Assembly: GCF_965363235.1 (NCBI RefSeq)
Contig: NC_134847.1
Span: 56,514,439 to 56,578,438 of the forward strand
Direction: 5' to 3'
DNA length: 64,000 bases
Source of the DNA: Mytilus galloprovincialis
Taxonomy: Eukaryota; Mollusca; Bivalvia; Mytilida; Mytilidae
The position numbers were made by a program, and so were the translations under genes. Shown here piece after piece: positions 9,125 to 21,005 of this stretch (positions are counted from its first letter, which is position 1; every line of letters begins with the position of its first letter). The notes beneath the pieces are model-generated. The model did not search any database. It was not told the DNA's origin and was given only the letters and a program-made list of their open reading frames with translations.

Positions 9125-10849
9125 CTGAAAAATATATTCGACACATATTGGTTGTAATCTTCAGCGGAAAATTGTCATTTGATCAGCATGAGAGACTATA
9201 TAGAATATCGATTAAGTTCATTTATCATTATTAGATTAATTAGATATTCCAAAAATAAACATTTATCATTAATTTAGAATCTTCAATTTAAGTAAATGTT
9301 CAATTAATTCATTGTTCGAAGTTAAAAGTTTATTTTTTGGTTATAATAGCATATCCTGCCTCAAAAGTTGTTATAAAAAAGATGTGATAAGATTGGCAAA
9401 GAGACAACTATTCACCAGAGACCAAATGCTTGTTAAACTACAATACGTCTAGTTGATGTTATTTAAGCATGTGTAAGTTAATTTCCGAATTCAGTAAGGG
9501 GTTATATATTAACCAGTAGGCTTGTTTTAAAGGAGACAAATCTTTAGACTATAATTTTACGTTTGTAATACTAGTAGTCAGTCTAAACAATGAAACAGAA
9601 ATGAAGTGTCTGGTAACTTGGAAGCTTGGAAGATATTAATACACAGAAAACAGTATGTGTGAAGCTTATAAGTAACCACGGATAACGTACCACATATTTT
9701 AAACAGTTATCTCCCTTTTTCTAGATGTACCTCCTTAAATTGAAACATACCACGACGCAATTTACGTAAAGTGCAAACTAACAAAAACTCAATTGTTAAA
9801 TTCAAAGCAACAAAACGATTGTTTGTTCTTTGTGAACATAGCCTTATATATAGAAAAGGATTTGCTCGTAATCCTATAATGAACACCAATAAACCGTTTG
9901 ACAGTTCGCAAAGAATACAAGAAACTAACTGATTAGAGTACGTACTACCGACCGTGCGAGGGCTGTAAAACCAGTCGATGTCTTTAATAACTTCCATTTG
10001 TTGTAGTACCTACATAAAGTATCATTTCTTGGTTCGTACTTTGCAAAGAATATTGAGCTGCCTTATTACGCTATAAATACCTTGTTCATAATATTGTTTT
10101 TCGGAACATAACGTTGCTTCAACCGTCTGTGTTGCTTTGGAAACTTGTGAAACTTCGGAAACTTTGGAATTCGTGCAGTATGCCTTTATCTGTAATAATA
10201 AAAACTGAAAATACAATAACACGTATTTTAATATTACCAATAGTTCGTACGCACACATAAAAGAGACAACTATTTAAAAAAAAAGATCAGTATTCATGAA
10301 AAAATTGGTAATAATTGGTAGGAATTTTCAGTCTAGCTTAATTTCAGTACAATTTATAAACGCAAGTACTGGATACTGCTGGCATGTCCAACCGTTAAGA
10401 CAGAAGAAAGATGCACGATGGGTCTAAAACACGAAGATTTACACTTACCCAACTCAGCGTTTTTTATCAATGGATTAAAGAGAAGACTAGACTTGTGTGT
10501 TTGCTAATCTATAGTAGAGCATGTTGGCTCATTGGTTTTATACAATATTTCATGTAAATAATTAATTTATACAAAATATTTTTTTAATTTGTTATAGTTC
10601 TGAATACGCGGCATGAATTATTTCTTTCCACTGGTTTAGATATAACCAACACTTATTCAATCGTTTAACTAAAATGCTTCTAGTGTAAATATTTTTAAAA
10701 TAATTCGTTTTTATTTAAAAATGTTTCTGAATTTGTAACTATAAAGACTTTTGCGTGGTTTAATTTACTTAGCGTTACCTTAATAATCCTCATCAGTAAA
10801 CTATAAAGTGAATTGTCTTTCTTCTTCATATTTCCTTGGTTAACTTTTC
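8889..10849 (-). CDS. Putative three-exon gene for an unrecognised 131-residue acidic/basic protein
   Basis: Model on the - strand: exon 10849-10779 (start ATG at 10829-10827; 17 residues), exon 10189-10081 (36 residues) and exon 9124-8889 (78 residues, stop at 8891-8889). Each junction has GT and AG: acceptors atatctttcag, attattacag and tatttttcag; donors GTAACG and GTATTT. Phases agree at both joins (0, then 1). The protein starts MKKKDNSLYSLLMRIIK and has KATQTVEA in the middle, resembling a dynein-light-chain-binding TQT motif. A strongly acidic stretch (LIEDDFIEDYEFW) is followed by a basic nuclear-localisation-like patch, NKKRKTARKRQR. I do not recognise the family. Limits: exons are short, the donors are not consensus, and a strong GTAAGT donor at about 10449 is not used. 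It could be chance or part of an old element. Confidence 0.35.
9378..9432 (+). repeat. Interspersed repeat, family A fragment
   Basis: GATGTGATAAGATTGGCAAA followed by gagacaactattcaccagag is a diverged family A core. It lies in the last intron of the putative gene above. Confidence 0.5.
10081..10189 (-). CDS. Putative unknown gene, exon 2
   Basis: 109 bases, 36 codons plus one base, containing the KATQTVEATLCSEKQYYEQ segment. The polypyrimidine acceptor ends at 10190-10192 and the donor is GTATTT. Confidence 0.35.
10779..10849 (-). CDS. Putative unknown gene, exon 1 (5' UTR plus 17 codons)
   Basis: Acceptor tttcag precedes base 10849, so an upstream non-coding exon would be expected. ATG is at 10829-10827, and the exon ends in phase 0 before GTAACG. 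Confidence 0.3.
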
Positions 10850-10948
10850 CTGAAAGATATAATATATAAATTATGTACGAATGTATGCAATTAAGGTAAA
10901 ACATAGAAGTAGGCACTAAGTTAAAGCTGGAACACTGTTTGTTTACAT

Positions 10949-11100
10949 AGACAATAACTGTTTAGTGTCTTTAAATACCCGTTGTATTTGTACAAGGCTA
11001 GGTAACAAGGTGTATGCGAGCTTTTAGCGAGCCACTACACCTGTTTCGAGCCGAGTACAAATACAGCTGATATCTAAAGACACTAAACAGTTATTGTCTT
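10949..11100. mobile_element. Fold-back MITE-like hairpin
   Basis: AGACAATAACTGTTTAGTGT at the left is mirrored by ACACTAAACAGTTATTGTCT at the right. Imperfect arms of about 45 bp run inward to GTATTTGTAC / GTACAAATAC. The approximately 60 bp centre contains a second partial palindrome (AGGTGTA...TACACCT, GCGAGC...). There is no coding capacity and the superfamily is unknown. Confidence 0.7.
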
Positions 11101-12925
11101 TATCCTGCAATTAATTCTGTATATTGTTTGTGTTTTGAAAGACACAAAAACTAACATATTTAGCATTTATTTTCGATTTGTAATCCCTTGAGGCACGAGT
11201 AGTAATATCAAAATCACACATTACGCTGAAGACGGGTTCGCAAAAAAAGAATATCGATTGGTCAACAATAATACATCGCTCAAGGTGAATAATTATCTAT
11301 TTTAACATAACAACCAATTTCAACAGTAAAAACAAATAACAAAACATTGTCAAATTTGAAACAGAAGTGTACGAGTTGTCCTAAGCTTCAGACTTGACAT
11401 TCACTAAACATGCATGCTGAAATTGACATTGCTGATTTTGTAACACAATCATACACATTCAAGTTTGAAATCGAAAATTGTCATCGTCATTGGAATGCAA
11501 CTGGAATGCACATTCTGAGGTCACACAGATTCAAACAATACTCAGTCCGGCAGTGGGCGGAGCTTTAAAGTATAGTATACAGATACAGGATAGCGATATC
11601 TGTAGGGCTGTATCTGTAAAGTAGGACACCCAATTGCAGGATAAATTAGTGGAACTATCACCTTATTACATTAAGCCATTGTAGAATGACATTATTGCTG
11701 ATAAGAATCAAGGTTTTTTTTTCTTTTAAAAAGTACTTGCTTAGTATTTTAAATCAAACATTCAAACGCAAACTAAATACGAGTAAAAAAACACTGTATA
11801 AAGTGGAAAAATCCCCAAAAACCAGCCTTGATTACGGTACTCACTTTTCACTTTTCCATATTGCATTTCCTTGTCCTTTTCCTGTATGTTATCCTGAAAA
11901 ATTTCCATGTTGTATAAATTTTATAATTTTAAATAATTATACACGTTTGAAAATGTTGAAATCTATTTGTTTATGTTATTATATATATCAAAACCTTTTT
12001 TTCAAATATCTCAAGTAAGAGTAATTTACCTACCAACAGTAACTTAATTACTCATACTTACTCGACATTGAGTACTGATCATCTTACTTCTCATAATGGA
12101 CAATAAAAAAAACTTATATGTAAATTATTACCTTAATTATTTTTTTGAATTCCACTCAAACTCAATTAAGGATGCGATCACACGGTATACCGCGGCAAAT
12201 GGTTGGTTGTGTAGTATGATGAACGGTCAATTATTGCGATGCGATCGTGAAACTCGTTTCAGACCGTGAAAGAATATTTATCTGAGGACTCGTGCAAGGT
12301 CAATATTCCATCCAAATTGATGAATTATAAGAATAACAAAAATATGCAGATCCAAGGGGTTGTCAAAGAGTCATGTGACACTACTTGACGTTAATTTATT
12401 AATTTACCAATTAGTGATAAGCTTCTTATTCCATACAATTAATTTACCTTAAGGTGTTTATACAATAATTTTGACAACCGACTGTTAATAACTGGTTCGG
12501 TTCCTTTAATGTAGGAAACCCCGGTGTGAAAATTAAGAGATTTTTCTTATTTTCACATGGTTTTTCGTTGTTCTATTTAACATATTTGTGATTTACTAAT
12601 TTCAAGGTTATTGCCACTTTCCCCCGACATTATTGTTTCGCTACTTTGATGCAAATTGTTGCAAATTATGAATTATTTTTTATTCGTTTTCGTTATTATC
12701 AACATCTTTAATTCTTTTTCTCATTCTTTAGACATTTTCTTCATATTTTAACCTTTTCTGTATTTGTATGAATACCAATACTGGCTTAAAACAAAACTAG
12801 AGAGAGAGCGCCGTTGATTAATTGACAGTGCGCGAAACCCGTGCCATCATGTTGGTTCAATTCGATCACTGTTGTTACGAGGAATAAATTTGATTATTTT
12901 GATGTTTGCTCGTTGGAATTTCGAA
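11101..12925. other. Unassigned sequence
   Basis: Mostly unstructured AT-rich DNA. A small inverted repeat, AGATACAG...CTGTATCT, lies at about 11579-11620. An open frame at 11686-12018 shows no domain. Confidence 0.4.
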
Positions 12926-12929
12926 ACAC

Positions 12930-13340
12930 TTGCTGTTGTGTTGTTCTTAACTTATTTTATCACAATATTTATTGTTTGATAAGTGTCAAATTGTTTGGCC
13001 GTAATTATTCTTTTTGGACGTGCTCCTTTAAAATATTCGTTTGGATCAACAGCAGGAACCAGCCTCTCAACCCACTTGTATGTAGCAATGTTGGCTTCTG
13101 GCTTAAGCGTCCTGTCTGTAGGTCTCTTCGTTTCAGTTTTACAAGCAACCATCAATCTCTGGATTTGTAGTATCCTGTTTAAAATCTAGCAGCTTGTTGA
13201 TTTATTTTTTCACGCTTGATGATGTTCGTAGATGTGTAGGGGTCCCATATTATATCGCCATAATCTATTGTTGACGTGACTAGTGAAATATATGCGGTTT
13301 TCATGCATTCAGATCCAAATATTGAACACACCTGCATGCC
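12930..13340 (-). mobile_element. Decayed LINE reverse-transcriptase C-terminal fragment
   Basis: On the - strand one frame reads AYISLVTSTIDYGDIIWDPY then EKINQQAARF, the familiar post-catalytic LINE segment. A second frame continues with YKWVERLVPAVDPNEYFKGA then RPKRIITAKQFDTYQ, ending at 12952. At least one frameshift separates the two, so the copy is dead. It is a different family from the LINE at base 1, judged by the RLVPA...ARPKR wording. Confidence 0.75.
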
Positions 13341-13805
13341 ATTATGATTAACCACCTTGTTCTTTTAACTAACAACAGTGCTATAAAAATAATGCATGAT
13401 TTTAACCAATTTTTTTTTTTCAGTGTTTTTTTTTTTCTCCATTTATTTTTTTTTTTTTGTCAGCCCGCAATAGGAGGCAACTGCCTACATGCCTCTATGT
13501 AATTTACGGCCCTACCACTTGGCATTTTGTTTTCTGAACATTTATTTGATCATTACTTATAAGGTTTGTTTATATATGAAGTTAAAGATTATTTCCTTAA
13601 GCAAGTGTTTTCTTAAAGACTAATTTAATGATGATATCAAAAATGATATCAACAATGAATTGTGACTTTTTGACTTGTGACATTTGTACCGTCGTGACAT
13701 TTTGTCCTGTGACTTTCTGTCCTACATTCGAGTCCGTTTAAACTGCAGATTTTTTGGCCGGCTTGATTTTGATGCTTAGAAGATCGCATTTCTTTGTGTT
13801 GAATA
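13341..13805. other. Unassigned sequence with T-rich tracts
   Basis: Poly-T tracts at about 13410-13460. A local GTGACATTTTGTCCTGTGAC-like alternation lies at about 13663-13725, with four GTGAC/TGTGAC words. No gene seen. Confidence 0.45.
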
Positions 13806-13935
13806 TAAAAAAGAAGTTGTGGTATGATTGCCAATGAGACAACCGTCCACAACAGACCAAAATGACACAGAAATTAACAACTATAGGTCACCGTACGGCC
13901 TTCTACAATGCTCAAAGCCCATTCCGCGCCTTATT
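13806..13935 (+). repeat. Interspersed repeat, family A
   Basis: GTGGTATGATTGCCAATGAG, then acaaccgtccac, ATGACACAGAAATTAACAAC, TATAGGTCACCGTACGGCCT and CAAAGCCCATTCCGC. Same order as 23908-24020 and 28383-28520. Confidence 0.7.
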
Positions 13936-14515
13936 ATCCAGTTATTTGCCCATAGGTTCACGAGATCTTCTTGGAGGATGTCATGGTCTTTCTTTGTCTA
14001 TATTGATCTGTTCAGTAGACAGTCAGTTTAATACGCGATATGTTTGCGTTTATAGACAGTCATGTGATAGGGTTCCAGTGTCTTCACATATTTATTAAAG
14101 ATCAATGTCAGTCAACCCGTTTGCTCGTTTAAGCCCCTTTTCGTCATGAAATCAGCAAATAAGTATATTTAAGTCTTGTTTGAACACGCCGGGGTTCGCT
14201 TTCATCACCTTCCGCACACTATTGTAACATCAGAAAATGAAATCGGAATACATTTTGTGATCCATGTGATACAAATTGTTTTGGGTGAACTTTGTTTTGT
14301 AATTACCCTAATGACCTTATTTTAAAAAAAAAATGAAATATTTTGAAATTTCACACCCCTAAAAAGTTTCTGGATCCGCCTCTAAAAAATATTAGAAACA
14401 ATCATTTAAGAGTCTGAGAGAGTCTAAGTTTAAAACTAATAACACCGTTTTTGCAAAAGTTTTAAATTAAAATTCTGGTGCTCATCGCCATTACGCGTAT
14501 ATTTACTTATAGGTA
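13936..14515. other. Unassigned sequence with one transposon-end fragment
   Basis: TTCTGGATCCGCCTCTA at about 14368-14384 resembles the right end of the GGATCC-TIR family. The rest is unassigned. Confidence 0.4.
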
Positions 14516-15319
14516 GTGACTGTTTTGCCGGCACCGGCAAAATAGTTTTGTCGGCTTTGATTAAAATATCCTTATTCAAACTGGCAAAATAGCCTATTGT
14601 TGTAAAATTGGCTATTTTGCCGGCACTAACGATATGTAAATTTGTAAATTTGTTGGTTGTTTGGAAAGAGTGGAACTAAATATTTATACTTTGAAAAGTA
14701 CTATGAAAATGTGAACTGTCGACATAAAAGAATCAAATAATGACTGATGTACATGTAGGCCTACCAGTAGTCAAATAAGTAGACAGCTAAAGTTACATCA
14801 TTTGATACACATATAATTGTTTTAAAATATTTATCAGTCAAAGTATATCAAAATAACTATTAAGAATGTATAGCAAGACAAAAATGAGAGTAAGATTATT
14901 GAAAATCCATTTGTTGCAATGAAATAATATCTAAACATGTACATGTAGTAACTGTTGCAAATATTTGTGAAATGCATAAGAATAAAGTCTCAAGATTTTG
15001 TTACTGTGTGCTATAAAGAAAAATGAAAGTTAAAAACCTCATTGCATCAAAAATTATTATACATTATAGCAAAGTTAGTCACATAGCTTCAAAAATCAAA
15101 AATATTTATATTAAACGTGCTTTTGAAATAATAGTCAGTCATTTGCATTGCATATGTGTAAACAAAATAGTTTTTAACTTGGCTTCCGCTTACCTAATAC
15201 CAGCAAAATAACAAATTATCTATTTTTCAGCACCAGCAATAAATTCACTATATTGCTGGTGCCGTTCAAATAGACATTTCTATAGAAATAGGCTATTTTA
15301 CCGGCTTGAATTAATACCA

Positions 15320-16267
15320 CAGTCCCACTATGTCACGATCGCACTACGATCTGTGAAAAAAATGCAAATTTTGACGATCGTAGTGCGATAGTGTAGATCG
15401 GTCGTGGCGAGGTCTTCAAGATCGTGATGAGCGTGGCCAACTTTGAACATGTTCAAAACAATTGCGGTCGTGGCGAAATCAGGTCGTGGAAGAAGCGTAC
15501 TAGTCAGGTCGTGGTAAGATCGCAAAGGTCGCATTTATGTCTACCTATGCGAATTTTAAACGCGCAATTTTACACCTGTACTCAAAACCCTCCTTCCTTG
15601 ATGGGTGCATTTTACATAGACAAATAAAATCGTATAATATAATCAAATGAGGATGTTAACTTGATGTATGCCTTTTTGTGCTTCTTCGTTACATTTGTTG
15701 TTTTAATAGTGATTAAGATGATAACACAATGTTGACTGCTGTACCCCTATTTTTGACATTTTTACCTATTGTGCCTGTTTGTTTTGTTCACGCATCGGTG
15801 ACAATATAATGGAATTTGATACGACTGTCATACAAGTGAGAGGTTTAGCTAGCTATAAAACCAGGTTCCATCCACCATTTTCTACATTTGAAAATGCCTG
15901 TACCAAGTCAGGAATATGACAGTTCTTGTCCATTCGTTTTTGATGCGTTTTGTTATTTGATTTTGCCATGTGATTATGTACTTTCCGAATTGATTTTCCT
16001 CTGAGTTCAGTATTTTTGTGATTTTACTTTTTGCAATCGGATAACTCGTGGTATGGTCGTAGTAAAATCATGATAATCGTAGAAAAAGCATGGTGAGAAC
16101 GTAATATAATCGTAGCGGGATCGTTGTAGAAGCGTAATGAGGACATAGTATCATCGTGAAAACAACGAAAGTTATCATTTTCATGCCGCTCATACCGCGA
16201 TCTCACAACGATCTTAATTTATTTAAAATCGCGGTGAGCGTGGTGCGATCGTGGTCTAGTGGGACTG
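15320..16267. mobile_element. Non-autonomous element with CAGTCCCACTA ends and CGATCGTAG-type subterminal repeats
   Basis: CAGTCCCACTA at 15320 and TAGTGGGACTG ending at 16267 are exact inverted termini. Inside each end many copies of words such as GATCGTAGTG, GGTCGTGG and AATCGTAGT form subterminal arrays (15330-15535 and 16040-16255), a layout typical of transposase-binding ends. No clear target duplication was found. The middle is occupied by a family C repeat (about 15650-16030). Confidence 0.65.
15650..16030 (-). repeat. Interspersed repeat, family C (longest copy)
   Basis: Marks in order on + are GATGTTAACTTGATGTATGC, GACTGTCATACAAGTGAGAG, TTTCTACATTTGAAAATGCC, TGTACCAAGTCAGGAATATG, GATTTTGCCATGTGATTATG and GAGTTCAGTATTTTTGTGAT. 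Shorter copies in the same orientation lie at 34785-35030, 58975-59145 and 62150-62345, and inverted copies at 32510-32690, 33600-33785 and 46440-46555. The class is unknown; it is SINE- or MITE-like in size. Confidence 0.7.
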
Positions 16268-16735
16268 AGTCTTAAAGTAGATATTTTGATCAGTGCCGGC
16301 TAAAAAGCAAATTTGCTTTTTTGCCGGAACTGCCTTACTTATATTTGTGAACCCACATAATTAAGATCTGTTCTCCTCAATTTTAAAATTGAATGTTGAT
16401 TGTTCAATAATTATTTGTAAAATATTTCTCCATTGTTTGTAACATGCCGAGAGGAAGTTTTATTCCAATCTCCCATTCCAATCATATGTGGTTGTGTACT
16501 TGTACATCCCACATAGCAAAGCGAATATCACAGAATCTGAATAATATCGTTGTATTTGGGAAGATACTACGACAATTCAACATGCATCCCCATTAAAAAA
16601 AATTCTATGCAGTTCTACACATTTACTTCTGCCATTTTTAAATATTACGATGATAAAGGTTTTAGTAAAAATCGTCCTTCACTGCGGCATTAATACATAC
16701 ACACAGCTGCACACAAGAAGCGAATGATATGCCAG

Positions 16736-16738
<3 letters not shown>

Positions 16739-16766
<28 letters not shown>
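16739..16766. repeat. Poly-T tract
   Basis: 28 uninterrupted T bases; a length-variable homopolymer. Confidence 0.9.
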
Positions 16767-16884
16767 GGCATATTGAAGTTATTGCGAGAATAATGTATTA
16801 AAATAAAACACTTCAAGTCTGTAGAATTTCTTAGGGAAGAAATTTGTAGGAGAATATTCTTAGGTGCATAGAAATTGCCATTGA

Positions 16885-17022
16885 TTAGAGTCATTTTGGG
16901 GCCATTCAAAGCTTGCTCTTCGGTGTAAAGCCCTTACTTTGACCTATATATATAATGTTTTTTTTTACTAATTGCGACTCAAATGGAGAGTTGTCTCACT
17001 GGCACTCATACCACATCTTCCG
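16885..17022 (-). repeat. Interspersed repeat, family A
   Basis: GGGCCATTCAAAGCTTGCTC, TTTGACCTATATATA and GGAGAGTTGTCTCACTGGCA, then CTCATACCACATCTTCC. Same structure as 7125-7325. Confidence 0.65.
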
Positions 17023-17024
17023 AC

Positions 17025-19095
17025 GACGGGCATATAAGTACTTGGCGTCTGAAAGGTCACAAAAAGATTAAATTTATTTGCTACACATTTTGATTTTGTT
17101 ACTGAGGACTACCTTCTTTTTGCCTTTTTTTAAAATCTTATTAAAGACAAGATTACAAAAAAAATGACACACCATGGTAACACATTGGCGGGATGCATAA
17201 GTACTAAGCCACGCCAAAAGGATATTACAAAAATGGACTAAACAGAAAAGGTTTATAATTTACAAAGACAAATAAACTGAGAACACTGTCTTTGAACGTA
17301 ATAAAAATGACAAACAACGTCAGAACCAAGAAGCTATAGTGAACTATACAAGATGTAGTTGAGTTATCTTTCTTTGATTCTACCCGCGAACAGACATGTA
17401 CAATGTAGCTTCTTACTGTCTTTTGTGATCCCGCCACCAAATGCAGGCAATAGCTGAAAGAAGATACGAACTTATAGTGCTTTCTTTCTGATTGTCAAGT
17501 AGAAAAAAAATTAAAATTACAATAACCATTCTATTTTCATTGTCAGTATTCGATACTGGAAGAGGGAATCCAACTCGGAAGATTACGTTTAAACATAGTC
17601 ATCTTTATATTGCAATTGGTAAATATAAAAATCACTGTACTGATTATGATCATATTTAATCCTCTGTTGTAAACTTTTAGGTTTTTTTTATCTTATATAT
17701 TTGAGTGTGGTCATTGGTATTAACTCGGAAGTTCACGTATACAATATAGATCATCATAATAGATAAATAATAGTTTATTCAAGTGTCACATATTGATCTA
17801 CAATAGACCTCTCATCTGTAAATTATGTCCCGAGAATGTCTTTTATGCCAAATACAAAGCAAGTCAAGGTTGTTTTCTCTAATAACATGTTGGCTTATTT
17901 TTAGGTTTCTCTTGCTAATAGTGTTTGCTCTTGAAAATTTAATTTCACAACTAGTTCTGCTTTTAAGAAAGATCACCAACAATAAATTTAAATTTTCATT
18001 TCAGTGCAATAACACATCTGTTTCAACGAAATAATTTGACTTGGTAATAAGTTATTTGTTAATTGTCTAATGCGGATATTATTTTTTATTACAGTATCTC
18101 TCTTATCGATTCGTTATAATTTAGAGTTGGTACAAAAAAGATGGACAAAATAGTTATTTAAGGGCAACAAGTCGATTGAAAATTCCGATAGATAGAAAGA
18201 ATAGCATATATCAAAACTTGCTGATCCTTCCCTTACTGTTACGAAATTAGAGATTTTAGTTGAAAACGTTATTTGATCCCTGTGATTTATTTGTTGCCAT
18301 ATCGGTCATGTAATTTGCTTGGCCAACATACAAGACATAAAATATATATACATTGTGACTTTGATAGAGAGTCGTCTAATTGGCACGCAAACTACATCTT
18401 CTTATTTCAATAGATATGTCATACGAATGATGGTATCTGTAAGTTTGGTCCAGATTGGCTTGGTGGTTTCACAGGAGATTTTGAAAATGTTTACGAACGA
18501 CAGACGCCAATAGATATATAGCTAATATATCCAAAGTGAGCCAAAACACAAAAGACATTTATATGTCAACAGCTTGTATTTATTTAATAGCAATATCTCA
18601 CCTTTACCTTCGATCAAAGGTGAGCTAAAACATAAGGCATCTAAAGTTCAATTTATTTCCCACCTAATGTGGACTCGATATCTATTTAGAGCTTGACATA
18701 TGATATAGACATTTATATTATCGAATACCGTTTGATGGTCTTTAGATGCTGCTCTTGATATTTGTGTTATTTTTGTTTTTGTTTTCTTTTTAGGGGTGAG
18801 GAGATATTGATTTTTATTTTCATAATTTTGTTTAGGGTTGAACTTTCATTGACGTATATATAATATCTTTGTATTCATATTATAATTCTAATACTTAACA
18901 GGTATTTTGTGTTATAAATAATTTGAACAGTTGAATACGACAGAAGGTTATTCTAGTTGTCTTCATTTTATGTATAGACAGCACTATACGTTCAGTATAA
19001 AAGGGCCATTTTCTTCTTAACTTTATTTTTCACTTCGATTCGGGAAAGGGTATATTTGATGCTCCATTTAGAGTGAGTGCCACGCTTGCCGCAAC
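17025..19095. other. Unassigned AT-rich sequence with a family A scrap
   Basis: Only GAGAGTCGTCTAATTGGCAC plus ACTACATCTTCTTA at about 18366-18403 is recognisable, as a decayed family A end. Nothing else is supported. Confidence 0.45.
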
Positions 19096-19099
19096 GTAG

Positions 19100-19420
19100 G
19101 CAAACATTGATGTAAAAGATTTCATACAATCTTGTTGCGATTACATTTGACACTCATTCAAGCAGACTCAAGAGCTAGGACAAACCAAACACTCACATAT
19201 AGGCATACTTATTCACTCTTACAGACATTCAATCTTTCATTATACTACCACAGTGGAATCAACTCCCTGTGGTACTTGTTCAGGCAAATTCCGTTGATTT
19301 CTTTAGGGAACAACTCACTCCTGATGTTCTCTGTACTTTCATTTTATAGCATATATTTAGATTGTATATAGTTGTAATCATAAATTTGGTATTGTCATTG
19401 CACTTGATAATTATATTTTG
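19100..19420 (+). mobile_element. Decayed LINE 3' remnant
   Basis: The + strand translation contains RARTNQTLTYRHTYSLLQTF and INSLWYLFRQIP, and an adjacent frame contains IVIALDNYILF. These fit the extreme C-terminus of a LINE reverse transcriptase (normally SFFPR..WNSLP..), with frame changes. The family is unclear. Confidence 0.45.
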
Positions 19421-20904
19421 TTTAAATTAGGAGAAATCTTATCCACATATGCAACAATATGTAATCATCAGGCCTCACGGTCATAAAACTTTCGAGCATG
19501 ATTTTTGTACTCAGACTCAAAAATCAACCAATCAAATTGCTGGATTTCATGTTTCGAGCATGATTTTTGTGCTCCGAGCACTGAGCAAAAAGTTTCATGC
19601 CTTCATATTGATGTCGATGGAAAAGAAGAAAAAGCTCTGTGACATAAACTTGTGATAAGAACAAGACATAATCTGCATTCAAAGCATATGCTATCGGTTT
19701 TAGTTCAGCATTCCAAGCTTAAATACGATTTTGACATAGCTAACTTAAGAAAATTTTCAAAATATGTTATACGTCAATGTTATGGGTATCTGTGAGGCAA
19801 CACATACCGAATCATAAGATGACAAGCTCGTTGAATTACACTCACCAACTATTTTGATTTTAAACATATTTTATTCATTAAGATATGAAAAGGATTGAGC
19901 AACAGGCACAGCCTATAAAAGCTCTCTCCATAATACATGTACAAGGTATAATTCAATTACAACAACTGTATTTTAAAAAAACGCAATATAGTGGAACATG
20001 CATGCTACTTGTGAGCACACACGAGCAAATATATGTTAACAGTGTTACTTACTAAATGCAAAGTATATTTAAATATATAGGCAAAAATTACCAACTATAT
20101 GGACGTGACCATAGCCTATATTGCGAGCTCTTATGTGGGTCAGGAAAGAATCAACTATTCGACCATAGTAACATACCACGAAAGATCTGAAAAATTAATT
20201 TTATTTTCGATTATATATGAATAAATAACGGATCGAAAGAAACATTGAAACGAAGTCAATCTTTATAGTTATCATTGTATAAGGTAAAGTTAAACACGAC
20301 ACGACTCTAATGCGTCATAGCTTATTCAAGCTGTGCACGCACAACGCTTTTGTGACGTAGATGCGGGTTTTTCTCTCTTTATTTTGTTGTGGCCTTTGAG
20401 TAAACAAGCTTGGTCGCGTCAGAATTTTAAAACCTAATTCCCAGAACGATATCGGCACGGAACTAAGTTGTTTAATTTTCTGTGTATTACCTGTTTATAA
20501 ACACTTTTTAATTCCTTAATATTCCTTGTGATAGACCACCACAAACACTATTCAAGAAGTTTTACGACATATCAAAAGGCTAAAATAAACATTTCATCAA
20601 ATATTCATTTATTGTTCGGTTAAGAGGTGAATACACGAACAATTGATTACCAGATTTCTTTGAATTTCCTATAAATGTGATCTAATAACATTTATCATTT
20701 ATATATCTTTAAACAACGTACAGAGGGAATGAAGGAGACGATGTTAAAATAGTTGTTTACTGAAAAATAATTCTTATATATTTCTAGAACATAAATGAAA
20801 TTTCAGAACACGTTTTCTATGTATTTATTCATTTTGCTGTATGATAAATCGTATTTCTTTCTAGAAAAAAAGCTTGACCAAGTTTCCCATAACTTATGCA
20901 ATAA
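19421..20904. other. Unassigned sequence with a small imperfect inverted repeat
   Basis: At about 19492-19602 CATAAAACTTTCGAGCATGA and the mirrored AAAGTTTCATG flank two direct copies of GAGCATGATTTTTGT, possibly a degenerate MITE. The remainder shows nothing. Confidence 0.4.
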
Positions 20905-21005
20905 AATTGAGAATGGAAATGGGGAATTTGTCAAAGAGACAACAACCCGACCAAAGAGCAGAAAACAGCCCAAGTCCACCAATGGGTTTTCAATGAAAGT
21001 CTAAT
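20905..21005 (+). repeat. Interspersed repeat, family D
   Basis: GAGAATGGAAATGGGGAATT, GTCAAAGAGACAACAACCCG and ACCAAAGAGCAGAAAACAGC. Confidence 0.65.

Larger units (their letters stand above)
14516..16335. mobile_element. Composite locus: GCCGGCAAAATAG palindrome element interrupted by nested insertions
   Basis: Words of the type TTTGCCGGCACCGGCAAAAT, GGCTATTTTGCCGGCAC, CCAGCAATA...TATTGCTGG and TTTGCCGGAAC recur at about 14521-14545, 14578-14632, 15226-15305 and 16292-16332, several as local palindromes. The right block is separated from the others by the element at 15320-16267, suggesting that one older palindrome-rich element was split by later insertions. No coding frame is present. Confidence 0.55.

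Noticed and set aside
9707-9997. 96-codon open frame on - between the exons of the putative unknown gene
   Set aside because: Hydrophobic stretch possible, but borders lack good splice sites in a compatible phase; treated as intron.
12952-13155. Host gene exon with RLVPAVDPNEYFKGARPKR
   Set aside because: Wording matches the C-terminus of LINE reverse transcriptases, and the adjacent frame supplies the preceding LINE segment.
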